Origin: DATJLY01 sp963773665
Lineage (GTDB): Bacteria > Pseudomonadota > Alphaproteobacteria > ATCC43930 > CGMCC-115725
Direction: 5' to 3'
NCBI GenBank assembly: GCA_963773665.1
Contig: CAVZBZ010000003.1
Coordinates: forward strand, 62,001-126,000
DNA: 64,000 bases
The notes below the pieces were generated by a model. It had not been told where the DNA came from. It did not search any database and was given only the letters and a program-made list of their open reading frames with translations. The first letter of the stretch is position 1. The number at the start of each line of letters is the position of its first letter. This document shows positions 33,398 through 41,625 of this stretch, piece by piece. The position numbers were made by a program, and so were the translations under genes.

Positions 33398-33637
33398 CTA
33401 GGACGCGTCGGCGGTCGAGGGAAGCTCGCCGCTGCGGTAGCAGTCGCGCACGAAGAGCCGGAGCGCGCTCGAAAGATTGCCGGCGCGGCTCGCGTCGATC
33501 GAGGCGACGAGCGCGTTCAGGGACAAGCCCCTCGTACGGGCGACCGCGGTGAGGTCGCGCCAGAACGGCTCCTCGAGCGAAAGGCTGGTGCGGTGCCCGG
33601 CGATTACCACCGAGCGCTTCTTCGGACCCTCGCTCAC
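33398..33637 (-). CDS. Ribbon-helix-helix domain protein
   Basis: A 79-residue protein: KKRSVVIAGHRTSLSLEEPF, then WRDLTAVARTRGLSLNALV and SALRLFVRDCYRSG. A beta strand (TSLSLE) before two helices is the ribbon-helix-helix DNA-binding fold (RHH_4 type). GTG 33637 overlaps the fumC stop (GTGA), coupling it to fumC. No target known; not next to a toxin gene, so an antitoxin role is not suggested. Confidence 0.85.
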   Translation of the reverse strand: MSEGPKKRSVVIAGHRTSLSLEEPFWRDLTAVARTRGLSLNALVASIDASRAGNLSSALRLFVRDCYRSGELPSTADAS

Positions 33638-35029
33638 GCGCCGCCGATCATCGCTTCTGGGCGCACCCAGCGGTCGAAATCCGCGGCCGAGACATAGCCC
33701 AGCGCGAGCGCCGCCTCGCGCAGCGTGGTGCCGTCGTGGTGCGCCTTCTTCGCGATCTCGGCGGCCTTGTCGTAGCCGATCTGCGGCGAGAGCGCCGTCA
33801 CCAGCATGAGCGAGCGTTCGAGCAAATCCGCGATCCGCCCGCGGTCGGCCTCGATGCCGACGACGCAGCGTTCGGCGAAGCTCACCGCCGCGTCGGCGAT
33901 GAGGCCGCAGGGATTGCAGCACGTTGGCGATGATGACCGGCTTCATCACGTTGAGCTCGAAATGGCCCTGGCTTCCGGCGATCGGTGACGGTGACGTGGT
34001 TGCCCATGACCTGCGCGGCCACCATCGTGACCGCCTCGGCCTGGGTCGGGTTGACCTTGCCCGGCATGATCGAGGAGCCGGGCTCGTTCTCCGGCAGGTG
34101 CAGCTCGCCGATGCCGCAGCGCGGGCCCGAGCCCATGAGGCGGATGTCGTTGGCGATCTTCGTCAACGAGACGGCGATCACGTTGAGCGCGCCCGAGAGC
34201 TCGACGAGCGCGTCATGCGCGGCCAACGCCTCGAACTTGTCCGGCGCCGAGACGAACGAAAACCCGGTCAAGCCGTCGAGCTCGACGATGAAGCGATCGG
34301 CGAAGCCCTTGGGCGCGTTGAGGCCGGTGCCGACCGCGGTGCCGCCTTGGGCCAGCGGATAGAGCCGCGGCAGGCACGCCTCGATCCGCGCCATCCCAAG
34401 CTCGATCTGGCGGCGATAGGCGCCGAACTCGGCGCCGAGCGGCAACGGCGTCGCGTCCTGGAGATGGGTGCGGCCGATCTTGACGATGCCGGCGAATTCG
34501 CGCGCCTTGGCGTCGAGCGCAGCGGCGAGTTGCTGCGAGCGCCGGGCAGAAGGCGCCCGTGGATCTCGCGCACGGCCGCGATATGCATCGCGGTCGGGAA
34601 GCTGTCGTTCGAGGACTGGCCGAGATTGACGTGATCGTTCGGATGGACTGGGCGCTGCGCGCCGCGCGTGCCGCCGAGCGCCTCGTTGGCGAGGTTCGCA
34701 ATCACCTCGTTCATGTTCATGTTGGTCTGCGTGCCCGATCCGGTCTGCCAGACGACGAGCGGAAACTCGTCGTCGTGCCGGCCGTCGATCACCTGTTGCG
34801 CCGCCGCCGCGATCGCGTCGCCGAGCCGGCGGTCGAGCGCGCCCAGCGCCATGTTGGCGAGCGCAGCGGCCTTCTTCTGGAGCGCGAGCGCGCGGATGAG
34901 GGGAAGCGGCATGCGCTCGCCGCCGATGCGGAAATTCTCGAGCGAGCGCTGCGTCTGCGCTCCCCAATAGCGCTCGGCCGGGACCGCGACCGTGCCCATG
35001 CTGTCGCGCTCGATTCGGGTGTCTGCCAT
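33634..35029 (-). pseudogene. fumC: Class II fumarate hydratase, broken by three frameshifts
   Basis: All parts of FumC are present but in three changes of frame. Frame 1 from ATG 35029: RIERDSMGTVAVPAERYWGA, TGSGTQTNMNMNEVIANLA, NLGQSSNDSFPTAMHIAA. One base is missing near 34539. Frame 2: IVKIGRTHLQDATPLPLGAE, GGTAVGTGLNAPKGF, then the signature GSSIMPGKVNPTQAEA. An extra base at 33983 leads to MKPVIIANVLQSLR, and another at 33904 to SFAERCVVGIEADRGRI and the end. Catalytic motifs are intact, so loss is recent or the shifts are consensus errors. An intact class I fumarase (37070-38683) could cover the reaction. Confidence 0.85.
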
Positions 35030-35089
35030 CGCCTGTCTCCTCGACCGGGACGGGCCTAGATATGGGATCGAAGCCCGGCGGACGAGAGG

Positions 35090-35572
35090 CTAGGGACGGC
35101 GGTCGGGCGCACCCGGACGGCGCATGGCAAGCTCGGCGAAGCGCTGGCGCTGGTCGGGCGAGAGCGTGGCGAGGAACGTCATCACGTTGGCCGTCATCTT
35201 GCGCTGAAAGAGGCGGCGATTTTCGAGCGCCGAGTCGGTCAGCCGAGCGATCTCTGTCTCGTCGGGCTGGGGCTTCGCCATTTCCGTCCACATCTGGCGA
35301 AAGAGGGGCGCGTTGGTCTCGATCAGGCTGCGCCGCATCTGGCGCGCGTTGCTCGCGAACTGCCGGAGCGCCGCCTGTTGATCCGGCGTAAGGTCGAGCG
35401 TGCGGGCGGCGGCGACGAGGCGCTCGGCCGGCGCTTCGCGCGGCGGCGCCATCATCGACCAGAACAGGCCGCCCAGCACGAATACGTTGAGGGTGAGCGA
35501 GAGCGCCAGAGCGATCCAGAGCGCCCACCCGCGCCGCGCGCCGCGGCCGGAAATCTCGGCGGCCACGGTCAC
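35090..35572 (-). CDS. Membrane-anchored Spy/CpxP-like protein (heavy-metal-resistance family)
   Basis: A 160-residue protein with one N-terminal membrane helix (WALWIALALSLTLNVFVLGG) and a helical periplasmic domain: LVAAARTLDLTPDQQAALRQ, NAPLFRQMWTEMAKPQPDET and TFLATLSPDQRQRFAEL. Paired LTP/LSPDQR segments are typical of the LTXXQ/CpxP/CnrX group, periplasmic sensors or chaperones. GTG 35572 overlaps the anti-sigma stop. As the third gene after a sigma factor and its anti-sigma factor it may sense envelope or metal stress. Confidence 0.75.
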   Translation of the reverse strand: MTVAAEISGRGARRGWALWIALALSLTLNVFVLGGLFWSMMAPPREAPAERLVAAARTLDLTPDQQAALRQFASNARQMRRSLIETNAPLFRQMWTEMAKPQPDETEIARLTDSALENRRLFQRKMTANVMTFLATLSPDQRQRFAELAMRRPGAPDRRP

Positions 35573-36081
35573 GTCGCCGGTTCTTCGTCTTCGGCGAAGA
35601 GCCCGGTGAACGGGTCGAGCAGCTCGTGCGCCGTGCTCTCGGCAGCGGCCGGCTGCCGCATCAAATTCGCGTAGGTACTGTTGCCGAGCTCGAAGCCGAA
35701 CATGCTGGTGGCGAGAAGGCTTGCGGCAATGGCGCCCCAGGCGGCCGCTTCGCGCCAGCTCCGGCGGCGTACGACGAGCGTTACCGGGAACGGCACGATC
35801 TCGGCGGCCGGCGCTGCGACGAGCGATGCGGCGCGAGCAATGTGCCGCTCGGGCACGGCGGTAGGAACCGGAAGTTCGGCCATGCGCGCGGCGACGATGT
35901 CCTCGAGCGCCTCGGGATGCTCGGCGAGCCAAGCTTCGACCGCCTCGGCGGCGGTCTCGTCGAGCCGCCCTTCGGCATAGGCCGCAAGCGACACGGCATC
36001 GACCGGCGGCGCACCTCGCGACGTCGCGCGCCATCGGCGCCAGTATTCGACCTCTTCCGTCCGATCCCCCGGACCCATCAT
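35569..36081 (-). CDS. Putative anti-sigma factor
   Basis: A 170-residue protein with a cytoplasmic N-terminal part (VDAVSLAAYAEGRLDETAAE, EAWLAEHPEALEDIVAA), one membrane helix around residues 120-140 (EAAAWGAIAASLLATSMFGF), and a short periplasmic tail. No zinc HxxxCxxC motif is seen. Position directly after the ECF sigma gene and the membrane layout support an anti-sigma role. GAGGAG six bases before ATG 36081 decides the start. Coupled to the Spy-like gene by GTGA. Confidence 0.7.
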   Translation of the reverse strand: MMGPGDRTEEVEYWRRWRATSRGAPPVDAVSLAAYAEGRLDETAAEAVEAWLAEHPEALEDIVAARMAELPVPTAVPERHIARAASLVAAPAAEIVPFPVTLVVRRRSWREAAAWGAIAASLLATSMFGFELGNSTYANLMRQPAAAESTAHELLDPFTGLFAEDEEPAT

Positions 36082-36123
36082 GACCCACTCCTCACATGCG
36101 CTTTTAGGCAAGCTGCCACAATT

Positions 36124-36696
36124 TCATCCCCGCCGCTCCAATTTGGCGCGACCTTCCTCCGCCGCTTCGGCGGCGGCGCCGGGAGCGAAGTGGGTGCGCA
36201 GCTTCAGCATCGCCTTGTGATGGGTGCTGCGCACCGTCTGAGGGTCGACGCCGAGCGAAGCGGCGATCTCGGCGACCTCCATGTCCCGGTCGTAAAGCAT
36301 TGTCAGAACGAGCTTCTGGCGCGGCGATAGCAGCGCCTCGGGGAGCTTCAGGGGCTCGAAATGGCGGTCTTCTACCGCAAGTTGCGCTTCCGGCACGGCA
36401 TCGATCGGCGTCGTTGCCGGATGGCGCCGGCGCAGGACGTCGCGCGCCGCGCTGCGGGCGACGATGGTCAGCCACGTGGTCAGCCCGGCCCGCGCCGGGT
36501 CGTAGGTCTTGAGCAGGCGGAAATCGTCCTTGCAGAGGCGCACGAAGACCTCCTGCATCAGGTCCTCGACATCGGCGCCCTCGCGCGCGACGGCGCGAAC
36601 CCCGGCGAGGATGAGGCCGGCATAGCGGCGCACGAACGCGTCCCAGGCGGGCTTTTCCCCGCGCGTCAGGGCTGCGAGATCGATGGCGCCGGCCAC
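36124..36696 (-). CDS. ECF-type RNA polymerase sigma factor
   Basis: A 190-residue sigma-70 family protein of ECF type. Region 2: WDAFVRRYAGLILAGVRAVA, GADVEDLMQEVFVRLCKDDF, LKTYDPARAGLTTWLTIVAR, AARDVLRRRH. Region 4: LLSPRQKLVLTMLYDRDMEV, AEIAASLGVDPQTVRSTHHK. GTG 36696 has GGAG seven bases upstream; an open extension to 36774 is Arg/Pro-rich and unlikely. Heads a three-gene unit with an anti-sigma factor and a Spy-like sensor. Confidence 0.9.
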   Translation of the reverse strand: MAGAIDLAALTRGEKPAWDAFVRRYAGLILAGVRAVAREGADVEDLMQEVFVRLCKDDFRLLKTYDPARAGLTTWLTIVARSAARDVLRRRHPATTPIDAVPEAQLAVEDRHFEPLKLPEALLSPRQKLVLTMLYDRDMEVAEIAASLGVDPQTVRSTHHKAMLKLRTHFAPGAAAEAAEEGRAKLERRG

Positions 36697-36704
36697 GCCC
36701 GCTC

Positions 36705-37061
36705 CTAGGCGCGCCGCCGGCGCGGGCGCGGGGCGGTGCGCCGCAGTGCCGCCGCGAAGGCCGCTGCGGCCCACGCGGCAAGCCGGTCGGATTCGTCGAG
36801 GATCTCGGCCGGGACTTGGTGATAGCCGAGCGCCACCTGGCGCTCCCCGCGCGCGTAGCGGAACGGCGCCATCCCGGCCGCGACGAAATCCGCCACATTC
36901 GCCTGGTCGGTGCGGAAATAGAGTGTGTCGTCATGGACGAGCGCGAACATGATGCCGTCCCGGAACAGCCCTTCGCCGCTGAACATGCGCCGCGCCGCAA
37001 CCCCGCCCCAGGGCTGGAGCTGATCGCGCACGTAATCGACGAACGCCCGCGAGACCGCCAT
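36705..37061 (-). CDS. TfoX N-terminal domain protein
   Basis: A 118-residue protein of the TfoX/Sxy N-terminal family: SRAFVDYVRDQLQPWGGVAA, RRMFSGEGLFRDGIMFALVH, then DTLYFRTDQANVADF and YHQVPAEILDESDRL. Only the N-terminal domain is present, so it is not a full competence regulator; function unknown. ATG 37061 has GAGG six bases upstream; ATG 37073, overlapping the fumarase stop, is an alternative. Lies between fumarase and the ECF sigma gene. Confidence 0.85.
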   Translation of the reverse strand: MAVSRAFVDYVRDQLQPWGGVAARRMFSGEGLFRDGIMFALVHDDTLYFRTDQANVADFVAAGMAPFRYARGERQVALGYHQVPAEILDESDRLAAWAAAAFAAALRRTAPRPRRRRA

Positions 37062-37069
37062 CGCTTGCC

Positions 37070-38683
37070 TCATACGAGCTTGGCGAAGAAGTCGTTTCCC
37101 TTGTCGTCGATAACGACGAAAGCCGGGAAATCTTCCACCTCGATGCGCCAGATCGCCTCCATGCCGAGCTCGGGATAGGCCAGGACCTCGACGTGGCGGA
37201 TGCAGTCCTGGGCGAGCCGCGCCGCGGGTCCGCCGATCGAGCCGAGATAGAACCCGCCATGCTTCTGGCAGGCCGCGCGCACCTCGGCGCCGCGATTGCC
37301 CTTGGCGAGCGTGACATGGCTGCCGCCTGCCGCCATGAACTGGTCGACGTAGGAATCCATGCGCCCCGCCGTGGTCGGCCCGAACGAGCCCGAGGCATAG
37401 CCCGACGGTGTCTTGGCGGGGCCGGCGTAATAGATCGGATGGTCGCGGAAATAGTGCGGCAGACCGCGCCCGGCATCGAGCTCGGCCTTGAGCTTTGCGT
37501 GCGCGATGTCGCGCGCGACGATGAGCGGGCCGGTGAGCGAAAGCCGCGTCTTCACCGGATGCTGCGACAAGGTCCGGCGAATCTCGTCCATCGGCCGGGT
37601 GAGATCGACGCGCACGACCGCGCCGGCCAATCGCTTTTCGTCGATCTCCGGCAGGTATTGCGCGGGATTGCTTTCGAGCTGTTCCAAAAACACGCCGCCG
37701 CGGTCGATCCGGCCGAGGATCTGCCGGTCGGCGGCGCATGAGACGCCGATGCCAATGGGCAGGCTCGCGCCGTGCCGCGGCAGGCGGATGACGCGCACGT
37801 CGTGGCAGAAATACTTGCCGCCGAACTGCGCGCCGATCCCCGTCTGGCGCGACAATTCCAGCACCTGGGATTCGAGCCCGCGGTCGCGGAACGCCTGGCC
37901 GTATTTGTTGCCGGCTTCGGGCAGCGCATCGAGATAGCGGCAGCTTGCGAGCTTGACCGTCTTCAGATTGAGCTCGGCCGAGGTGCCGCCGATGACGATC
38001 GCGAGGTGATAGGGCGGGCATGCGGCGGTGCCGAGCGTGCGGATGCGCTCGTCGAGGAATTTCAAAAGCGCCTTGGGATTGAGCGTCGCGGGCGTTGCCT
38101 GGAAGAGGAACGATTTGTTGGCCGAGCCGCCGCCCTTGGCGATGAACAGGAAATGGTATTCGTCGCCGTCATCGGCGAAGAGATCGATCTGCGCCGGCAG
38201 ATTGTCGCCGGTATTGACCTCGTCGAACATCGACATCGGCGCGAGCTGGCTGTAGCGCAGATTCGTATCGAGATAGGTGCGCCTTATGCCGGCTGCGAGC
38301 GCACCGGCGTCGCCGCCGCCGGTCCACACGCGCTGTCCCTTCTTGCCCATCACGATCGCCGTGCCGGTGTCCTGGCACATCGGCAGAACCTTGCCAGCGG
38401 CGATGTTGGCGTTCTTCAGCATGTCGAAGGCGACGAAACGGTCGTTATCCGACGCCTCGGGGTCATCGAGGATGGCGCGAAGCTGGCCCAGGTGGCCGGG
38501 GCGCAGAAGATGCTGGCAATCGACCATCGCCTGCTGCGCCAGAAGCGTGAGCGCCGGAAGCTCGACCTTCAAGACCGCGTCGCCGTCGAAACTCGCTGCC
38601 GTCACGTGATCGCCGGTGAGCTTGCGGTAGGGCGTGTCGTCGTCGCCCAACGGGAAAAGCTCGTGAAAGACGAAGTCGCTCAT
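37070..38683 (-). CDS. fumA: Class I fumarate hydratase (FumA/FumB type)
   Basis: A 537-residue iron-sulfur fumarase (fumarate to malate), single-chain form with alpha and beta domains. Cluster-ligand Cys candidates lie in KVLPMCQDTGTAIVMGKKGQ, LGTAACPPYHLAIVIGG and about GVSCAADRQI. The alpha part has GGGSANKSFLFQATPATLNP; the beta part has RLSLTGPLIVARDIAHAKLK, YYAGPAKTPSGYASGSFGPT and LAKGNRGAEVRAACQKHGGF. Length matches. With fumC broken, this is the only intact fumarase in the window. Confidence 0.95.
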   Translation of the reverse strand: MSDFVFHELFPLGDDDTPYRKLTGDHVTAASFDGDAVLKVELPALTLLAQQAMVDCQHLLRPGHLGQLRAILDDPEASDNDRFVAFDMLKNANIAAGKVLPMCQDTGTAIVMGKKGQRVWTGGGDAGALAAGIRRTYLDTNLRYSQLAPMSMFDEVNTGDNLPAQIDLFADDGDEYHFLFIAKGGGSANKSFLFQATPATLNPKALLKFLDERIRTLGTAACPPYHLAIVIGGTSAELNLKTVKLASCRYLDALPEAGNKYGQAFRDRGLESQVLELSRQTGIGAQFGGKYFCHDVRVIRLPRHGASLPIGIGVSCAADRQILGRIDRGGVFLEQLESNPAQYLPEIDEKRLAGAVVRVDLTRPMDEIRRTLSQHPVKTRLSLTGPLIVARDIAHAKLKAELDAGRGLPHYFRDHPIYYAGPAKTPSGYASGSFGPTTAGRMDSYVDQFMAAGGSHVTLAKGNRGAEVRAACQKHGGFYLGSIGGPAARLAQDCIRHVEVLAYPELGMEAIWRIEVEDFPAFVVIDDKGNDFFAKLV

Positions 38684-38765
38684 CTCGCTCGCATCCGGAA
38701 AAGCCTCGGGTCGGCTGGCGATTGTCCTGTATATGGAGCGAAAGAACAGGGGAAAATTGCGCCGC

Positions 38766-39230
38766 CTATTTCTTGCGGAAGGCGTCGAGCGTCACGACCT
38801 GCGCTTCCTTTGCGGGTTTCGCCGGCGCCGTCTCTTCGGACTCGGCGGGCGTGTCCGGCTCGGCTGCCTCATCGACCGGCGTCGCCTGGAACTGAAGGCC
38901 GAACTTCACCGCCGGATCGGCAAAGGCGGTGATCGCCTCGAACGGGATGGTGAGCCGCTCGGGCTTGTTATTGAAGCTCAGGGTGACGGAGAAGCGATCC
39001 TCCTTGACCTCGAGATCCCAGAACTGGTGCTCGATCACCACGGTCATCTCATCCGGGTACTGGGTGCGGAGGTGGTCGGGAACCGCGACCCCCGGAAATG
39101 CGGTGCGCAGCGTGATGTAGAAATGGTGGGCGCCCGGAAGGCCGCTCGCCGCGGTGCGGGCCAGAACCTCGCGCACCACGCCGCGCAGCGCGGCCTCTAC
39201 CATCTTGTCGTATCGGATGAGGTCCCTCAC
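38766..39230 (-). CDS. sspB: ClpXP protease adaptor SspB (alphaproteobacterial type)
   Basis: A 154-residue protein: RDLIRYDKMVEAALRGVVRE, then HHFYITLRTAFPGVAVPDHL, YPDEMTVVIEHQFWDLEVKE and RFSVTLSFNNKPERLTIPFE, the SspB fold. The Ala/Glu/Pro-rich linker and the end VTLDAFRKK form the ClpX-docking tail. SspB binds ssrA-tagged proteins and hands them to ClpXP. GTG 39230 is chosen because homology begins there and because tmRNA occupies the DNA upstream; the tmRNA gene ends only about 25 bases away on the same strand. Confidence 0.93.
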   Translation of the reverse strand: MRDLIRYDKMVEAALRGVVREVLARTAASGLPGAHHFYITLRTAFPGVAVPDHLRTQYPDEMTVVIEHQFWDLEVKEDRFSVTLSFNNKPERLTIPFEAITAFADPAVKFGLQFQATPVDEAAEPDTPAESEETAPAKPAKEAQVVTLDAFRKK

Positions 39231-39254
39231 GCGCTCGCTCGATCTCCCAAGGCG

Positions 39255-39537
39255 AAGTGGGGGAGCTTCTGTTGCCCGGTGCTCCCCCGAACCGCGAAAC
39301 ACTCAAAGCTTCATTCCCGTGAGGGAATTAGGCCGCGAGAGCCTCTTGTGCGAAGTTATCGTTCGCATCTACGTGTTGGCCCGATAACGGCGGTACCATG
39401 CCGGGCGACGACCACACCTTTACTACGCGCGTCGATCCTGATTCGCCCCCATAAGGGTTGGTGGAGGCGCCGGGTACTGCCCCCGGGTCCGCAACGCATA
39501 TTCCATGCGCCGTTTATCGCCATAGCCGGTTTCCCAG
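39255..39537 (-). ncRNA. ssrA: Two-piece (permuted) tmRNA
   Basis: Reading the minus strand: an acceptor piece (about 39537 to 39459) ends GGCGCCTCCACCA with CCA at 39459-39461; an 8-base spacer follows; the coding piece starts GGGGGCGAATCAGGATCGAC at 39450. GGGGGCG pairs with CGCCTCC to make the 7-bp acceptor stem. The tag, resume codon GCG at 39364-39366 to TAA at 39328-39330, encodes ANDNFAQEALAA. A hairpin with an 8-bp stem (39259-39266 with 39281-39288) closes the 3' end. This is the circularly permuted gene type of Alphaproteobacteria. Outer ends are approximate. Confidence 0.92.
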
Positions 39538-39544
39538 CCCTATT

Positions 39545-39572
39545 AATATAGGTCATCGCACGATTTCGACAA
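39545..39572 (-). promoter_or_regulatory. Probable ssrA promoter
   Basis: On the minus strand TTGTCG (39567-39572) and TATATT (39545-39550), 16-base spacer. Transcription would start near 39537, right at the acceptor piece. Confidence 0.6.
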
Positions 39573-39649
39573 GCAGAACCCGGGCGCTCGGCAAAGGCGA
39601 TTCGGAGAGGCGCTTGGAGGATGTGCCCGGCCGCTTGTAGAGTCCGGCC

Positions 39650-40597
39650 ATGCCCCTGAAGCCCGAGCAGCAAGCGGAGATCGCCCGGCTCCGCGCCGAG
39701 ACGCAGCCCACGCGCCGCGCCACCGTGCCGGCGCTCGAAGAGATCCTCTACGAGGCGATCCCGGTGCTCGACCACGGCTTCGTCCGCGTCATCGACTACA
39801 TGGGCGACGACGCGGCGGTGGTTCAGGCGGCGCGCGTCTCCTACGGCAAGGGAACGAAGCGCGTGAGCGAGGATCGCGGCCTCATCAACTACCTGATGCG
39901 GCACCGCCACACGACGCCGTTTGAGATGTGCGAGATCAAGTACCACGTCAAGCTGCCGATCTTCGTGGCGCGGCAATGGATCCGCCACCGCACCGCCAAC
40001 GTCAATGAATACTCGGCGCGCTACTCGATCCTCGACAACGAGTTCTACGTGCCGGAGCCGGCGCAGCTCGCGGCGCAGTCGCGGAGCAACCGGCAGGGCA
40101 GGGGCGACGTTCTCGAAGGCGCCGAAGCCGCACGCGTGCTCCATCTCCTGCGCGAGGATGCGGAAGGCGCATATCGCGGCTATGTCGAGATGCTCAACGA
40201 GGGCGAGGACGGCAACCCGGTCGATCCCGCGCGCCAGGGCCTCGCGCGGGAACTCGCGCGGATGAATCTCACTCTGAATTTTTATACGCAGTGGTACTGG
40301 AAGACCGATCTCTACAACCTCATGCATTTCCTGAGCCTGCGCGCCGATGCCCATGCGCAGTACGAGATCCGCGTCTATGCCGAGGCGATGATCGGGACGC
40401 TCGAGCGGTGGGTGCCGATGACGGCCGAGGCTTTCCGGCAGCATCGGCTCGGCGGCGCGCACCTGTCGGCGGGCGCGCTCGCGGCGGTGCAACGGCTCCT
40501 CGGCGGCGAGAATGTCACGCAGGAGACGAGCGGCCTCGGCAAGCGCGAATGGACCGAGCTCATGGCGACACTGGGCCGGCGGGGAGGAGCGCCATGA
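39650..40597 (+). CDS. thyX: FAD-dependent thymidylate synthase
   Basis: A 315-residue flavin-dependent thymidylate synthase (dUMP to dTMP using methylene-THF, NADPH and FAD). The ThyX motif RHR-x7-S is present as RHRTANVNEYS (residues 112-122). Other parts: VIDYMGDDAAVVQAARVSYG, LMRHRHTTPFEMCEIKYHVK, LNFYTQWYWKTDLYNLMHFL with the expected Arg/His/Tyr contacts. Length is at the longer end for the family. Its stop overlaps the next gene's ATG. Confidence 0.96.
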   Translation: MPLKPEQQAEIARLRAETQPTRRATVPALEEILYEAIPVLDHGFVRVIDYMGDDAAVVQAARVSYGKGTKRVSEDRGLINYLMRHRHTTPFEMCEIKYHVKLPIFVARQWIRHRTANVNEYSARYSILDNEFYVPEPAQLAAQSRSNRQGRGDVLEGAEAARVLHLLREDAEGAYRGYVEMLNEGEDGNPVDPARQGLARELARMNLTLNFYTQWYWKTDLYNLMHFLSLRADAHAQYEIRVYAEAMIGTLERWVPMTAEAFRQHRLGGAHLSAGALAAVQRLLGGENVTQETSGLGKREWTELMATLGRRGGAP

Positions 40598-41622
40598 AAG
40601 TCGGAATCTTCGATCATCTCGACCGCAAGGAAATGGCGCTCACGGAGTTCTACGAAGAGCGCATCCGCCTCGTCGAAGCGGCCGACGCGCTCGGCATCGA
40701 CAGCTATCACCTGGCCGAGCATCACTGGAACCCGGTCGGCATGGCGCCCTTGCCCGGCGTGTTCCTGGGCGCGGTCGCGGCTCGCACGAAGCGCATTCGC
40801 CTGGGCCCGCTCGCCTATGCGCTCGCCTTTCACAATCCGCTGATCCTCGCCGAGGAGGTAGCGATGCTCGATCAGCTCTCGGGCGGGCGCTTCGAATTGG
40901 GCGTCGGGCGCGGCATCTCGCCGTGGGAGCTGTCGATGTTCGGCGTGACGCCCAACGAGACGCGCGACATCTTCCGCGAAGCGATGGAGGTGATGATAAA
41001 ATACTTCACCGCCGACACGGTGACGCATCGCGGCGAGCGCTGGAAATTCTTCGATGTCCCGGTCGAGATAAAGCCGCTGCAAAAGCCGTTTCCGCCGCTT
41101 TGGTACGGCTCATCGACCGGGGCGACGCGCGACTACATCGCTTCGCTCGGCTCGGCGATGAATGCGGGCTGGGCGCCGTCGGCGCGCGTCCGCCAGGCGG
41201 CCGACGCCTACCGCGCGGCCTGGGAGCGCACCAAGGACGCGCCTTTGCGCTCCGGGCGCCCGGCCGAGCCGACCATCGGCTCGGTGCGCATGGTGGTGCT
41301 CGCCGACACCGACGCCGAGGCGGAAGCGCTCGCCATGCCGGCCTACGAGCGCTGGTATCAAAGCCTCGAGAAACTCGCGCACAGTTTCGGCTTCGCCGCG
41401 CTCTTCGTGCCGCCCAACTACGAGGTGGCGCGCCGCCGCATCGGCAGCGTCATCGCCGGAACGCCCGACACCGTGCGCACCGAGTTAATGCGCCACATCG
41501 AGGAAGGCGGCGTTACATATCCGCTGCTGCAATTGGCCTTCGGCAATCTCGCGCCGGCGCACGAGATGCGCAGCCTCAAGCTCTTCGCCAGCGAGGTCCT
41601 GCCGCACATCAGGAAGCTGTAG
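40594..41622 (+). CDS. LLM-class flavin-dependent oxidoreductase
   Basis: A 342-residue luciferase-like monooxygenase. MKVGIFDHLDRKEMALTEFY, IDSYHLAEHHWNPVGMAPLP, RTKRIRLGPLAYALAFHNPL, LAEEVAMLDQLSGGRFELGV, GRGISPWELSMFGV are the usual beta-barrel segments; PPLWYGSSTGATRDYIASLG lies in the centre. Binds FMN or F420; the substrate cannot be deduced. GGGGAGGAG precedes ATG 40594, which overlaps the thyX stop. Confidence 0.88.
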   Translation: MKVGIFDHLDRKEMALTEFYEERIRLVEAADALGIDSYHLAEHHWNPVGMAPLPGVFLGAVAARTKRIRLGPLAYALAFHNPLILAEEVAMLDQLSGGRFELGVGRGISPWELSMFGVTPNETRDIFREAMEVMIKYFTADTVTHRGERWKFFDVPVEIKPLQKPFPPLWYGSSTGATRDYIASLGSAMNAGWAPSARVRQAADAYRAAWERTKDAPLRSGRPAEPTIGSVRMVVLADTDAEAEALAMPAYERWYQSLEKLAHSFGFAALFVPPNYEVARRRIGSVIAGTPDTVRTELMRHIEEGGVTYPLLQLAFGNLAPAHEMRSLKLFASEVLPHIRKL

Positions 41623-41625
41623 CCG

